NCBI GenBank assembly: GCA_018267925.1 | Contig: JAFDXO010000196.1 | Location: 1 to 64,000, forward strand | Source of the DNA: Bacteroidota bacterium | GTDB taxonomy: Bacteria; Bacteroidota; Bacteroidia; Chitinophagales; Chitinophagaceae | Length of the DNA: 64,000 nucleotides | Reading direction: 5' to 3' | Shown: positions 63,472 through 64,000 of the stretch, piece after piece | How the letters are laid out: every line of letters begins with the position of its first letter | Numbering within the stretch: position 1 is the first letter of the stretch | Notes under the pieces: model-generated | The model's database searches: none | Seen by the model: the letters and a program-made list of their open reading frames with translations, nothing else | Told to the model about the DNA's origin: nothing | Made by a program: the position numbers and the translations under genes

Positions 63472-64000
63472 ATGTTTGCCCTCATTGATTGTAATAATTT
63501 TTACGCTTCGTGCGAAAGAGTTTTTCGTCCAGACCTAAACGGAAAACCGGTTGTTGTATTATCCAACAATGATGGTTGCGTGATTGCACGCAGCAACGAA
63601 GCTAAAGCAATTGGCATTCCAATGGGTGCACCTGCTTTTGAATACGAAAGCCTCTTTCAGCAACATCAGGTGTATGTCTTTTCCGCAAATTTTGCTTTGT
63701 ATGGCGATATGTCAAACCGAATAATGACCATTCTTTCCAACTATTCGCCAGAAATGGAAATTTATAGTATTGATGAATGTTTTTTAAGGCTAAACGGCTT
63801 CGGCAAACATTTTAGCTTACAAGATTATGGTGAACAGATGCGCTTGCAAGTAACCAAGTGGACGGGAATTCCCATCAGCATTGGCATAGCTACCACAAAA
63901 TCACTTTCCAAACTGGCTAACCGCATTGCTAAAAAATTTCCAGAAAAAACAAAAGGAGTATATATCATTGACAGTGAAGAAAAGCGAATCAAAGCCCTAA
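63472..64000 (+). CDS. umuC: DNA polymerase V catalytic subunit UmuC (partial)
   Basis: The N-terminal 176 residues of a Y-family polymerase, cut by the window end. Catalytic-palm motifs are visible: [20 protein letters not shown] with the first metal Asp, [20 protein letters not shown], and [12 protein letters not shown] with the second catalytic Asp-Glu, then [20 protein letters not shown]. The order umuD-umuC, 5 bases apart, is the standard SOS mutagenesis operon. No LexA-type operator is evident, as is common for this phylum. Confidence 0.95.
   Translation, partial: MFALIDCNNFYASCERVFRPDLNGKPVVVLSNNDGCVIARSNEAKAIGIPMGAPAFEYESLFQQHQVYVFSANFALYGDMSNRIMTILSNYSPEMEIYSIDECFLRLNGFGKHFSLQDYGEQMRLQVTKWTGIPISIGIATTKSLSKLANRIAKKFPEKTKGVYIIDSEEKRIKAL

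Noticed and set aside
1..64000. CRISPR arrays, tRNA or rRNA genes, insertion sequences, prophage
   Set aside because: I looked for regular repeats, tRNA T-arm patterns, transposases and integrases and found none I could support.

Overview
The window is an AT-rich, gene-dense chromosomal segment from a member of the Bacteroidota, probably near Chitinophagales or Sphingobacteriales. The evidence is Bacteroidota-type -7 boxes (TAnnTTTG) in front of many genes, few Shine-Dalgarno sequences, a type A T9SS sorting domain, families common in this phylum (DUF4412, DUF4105), and a type VI secretion locus of the Bacteroidota-specific subtype iii. I see no tRNA, rRNA, CRISPR array, insertion sequence or prophage.

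Layout. 0.2-2.0 kb (minus): rplF-rplR-rpsE, an isolated fragment of the normally contiguous spc ribosomal operon, with its own promoter and a terminator directly after rpsE. 2.2-8.5 kb: a DUF1275 membrane protein, guaB, a LamG/T9SS surface protein, and a TPR-histidine kinase with its NarL-type regulator. 8.7-12.6 kb (minus): accC, accB, efp (with Arg in place of Lys at the functional tip) and hutI. 12.7-20.9 kb: a UbiA-like membrane protein, an orphan ABC-2 permease, DUF4412 and DUF58 proteins, a phosphohexomutase, a succinate-semialdehyde-type dehydrogenase and an SGNH hydrolase. 20.9-34.9 kb: mtaB, cmk, map, an alpha-oxoamine synthase with a reductase/epimerase, trxB, a DUF1003 protein, a radical SAM protein, rlmH, rhomboid, tilS, a TPR protein and a MutS2-like protein without the Smr nuclease domain.

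34.9-53.5 kb is the main accessory system, a T6SS-iii. One unit (minus) is clpV-tssB-tssC-tssN-tssK-tssO-tssP. A divergent unit (plus) is tssE-tssF-tssG. A third block (minus) carries hcp and a five-gene spike cassette: vgrG, a short VgrG-tail-like protein, DUF2169, a PAAR/DUF4150-like protein and a second DUF2169. Sheath (TssB/C), tube (Hcp), baseplate (TssE/F/G/K), spike (VgrG/PAAR-like), recycling ATPase (ClpV) and the Bacteroidota-type envelope parts (TssN/O/P) are all present. TssJ, TssL, TssM, TssA, TssQ and TssR are not in the window. No toxin domain is recognisable. A DUF4375/DMP19-like gene upstream of hcp is a possible immunity or accessory gene.

53.6-64 kb: rocD, lhgO, an AT-rich unknown gene, hldD, a His-rich microprotein, 3-hydroxyanthranilate dioxygenase, a CNNM/CorC-type protein, a DUF4105 protein, a TDT-family transporter, and umuD followed by the start of umuC, which runs off the window end.

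The best candidates for something new are the spike cassette with two different DUF2169 proteins around one PAAR-like protein and a detached VgrG tail, and the breakage of the ribosomal spc operon.
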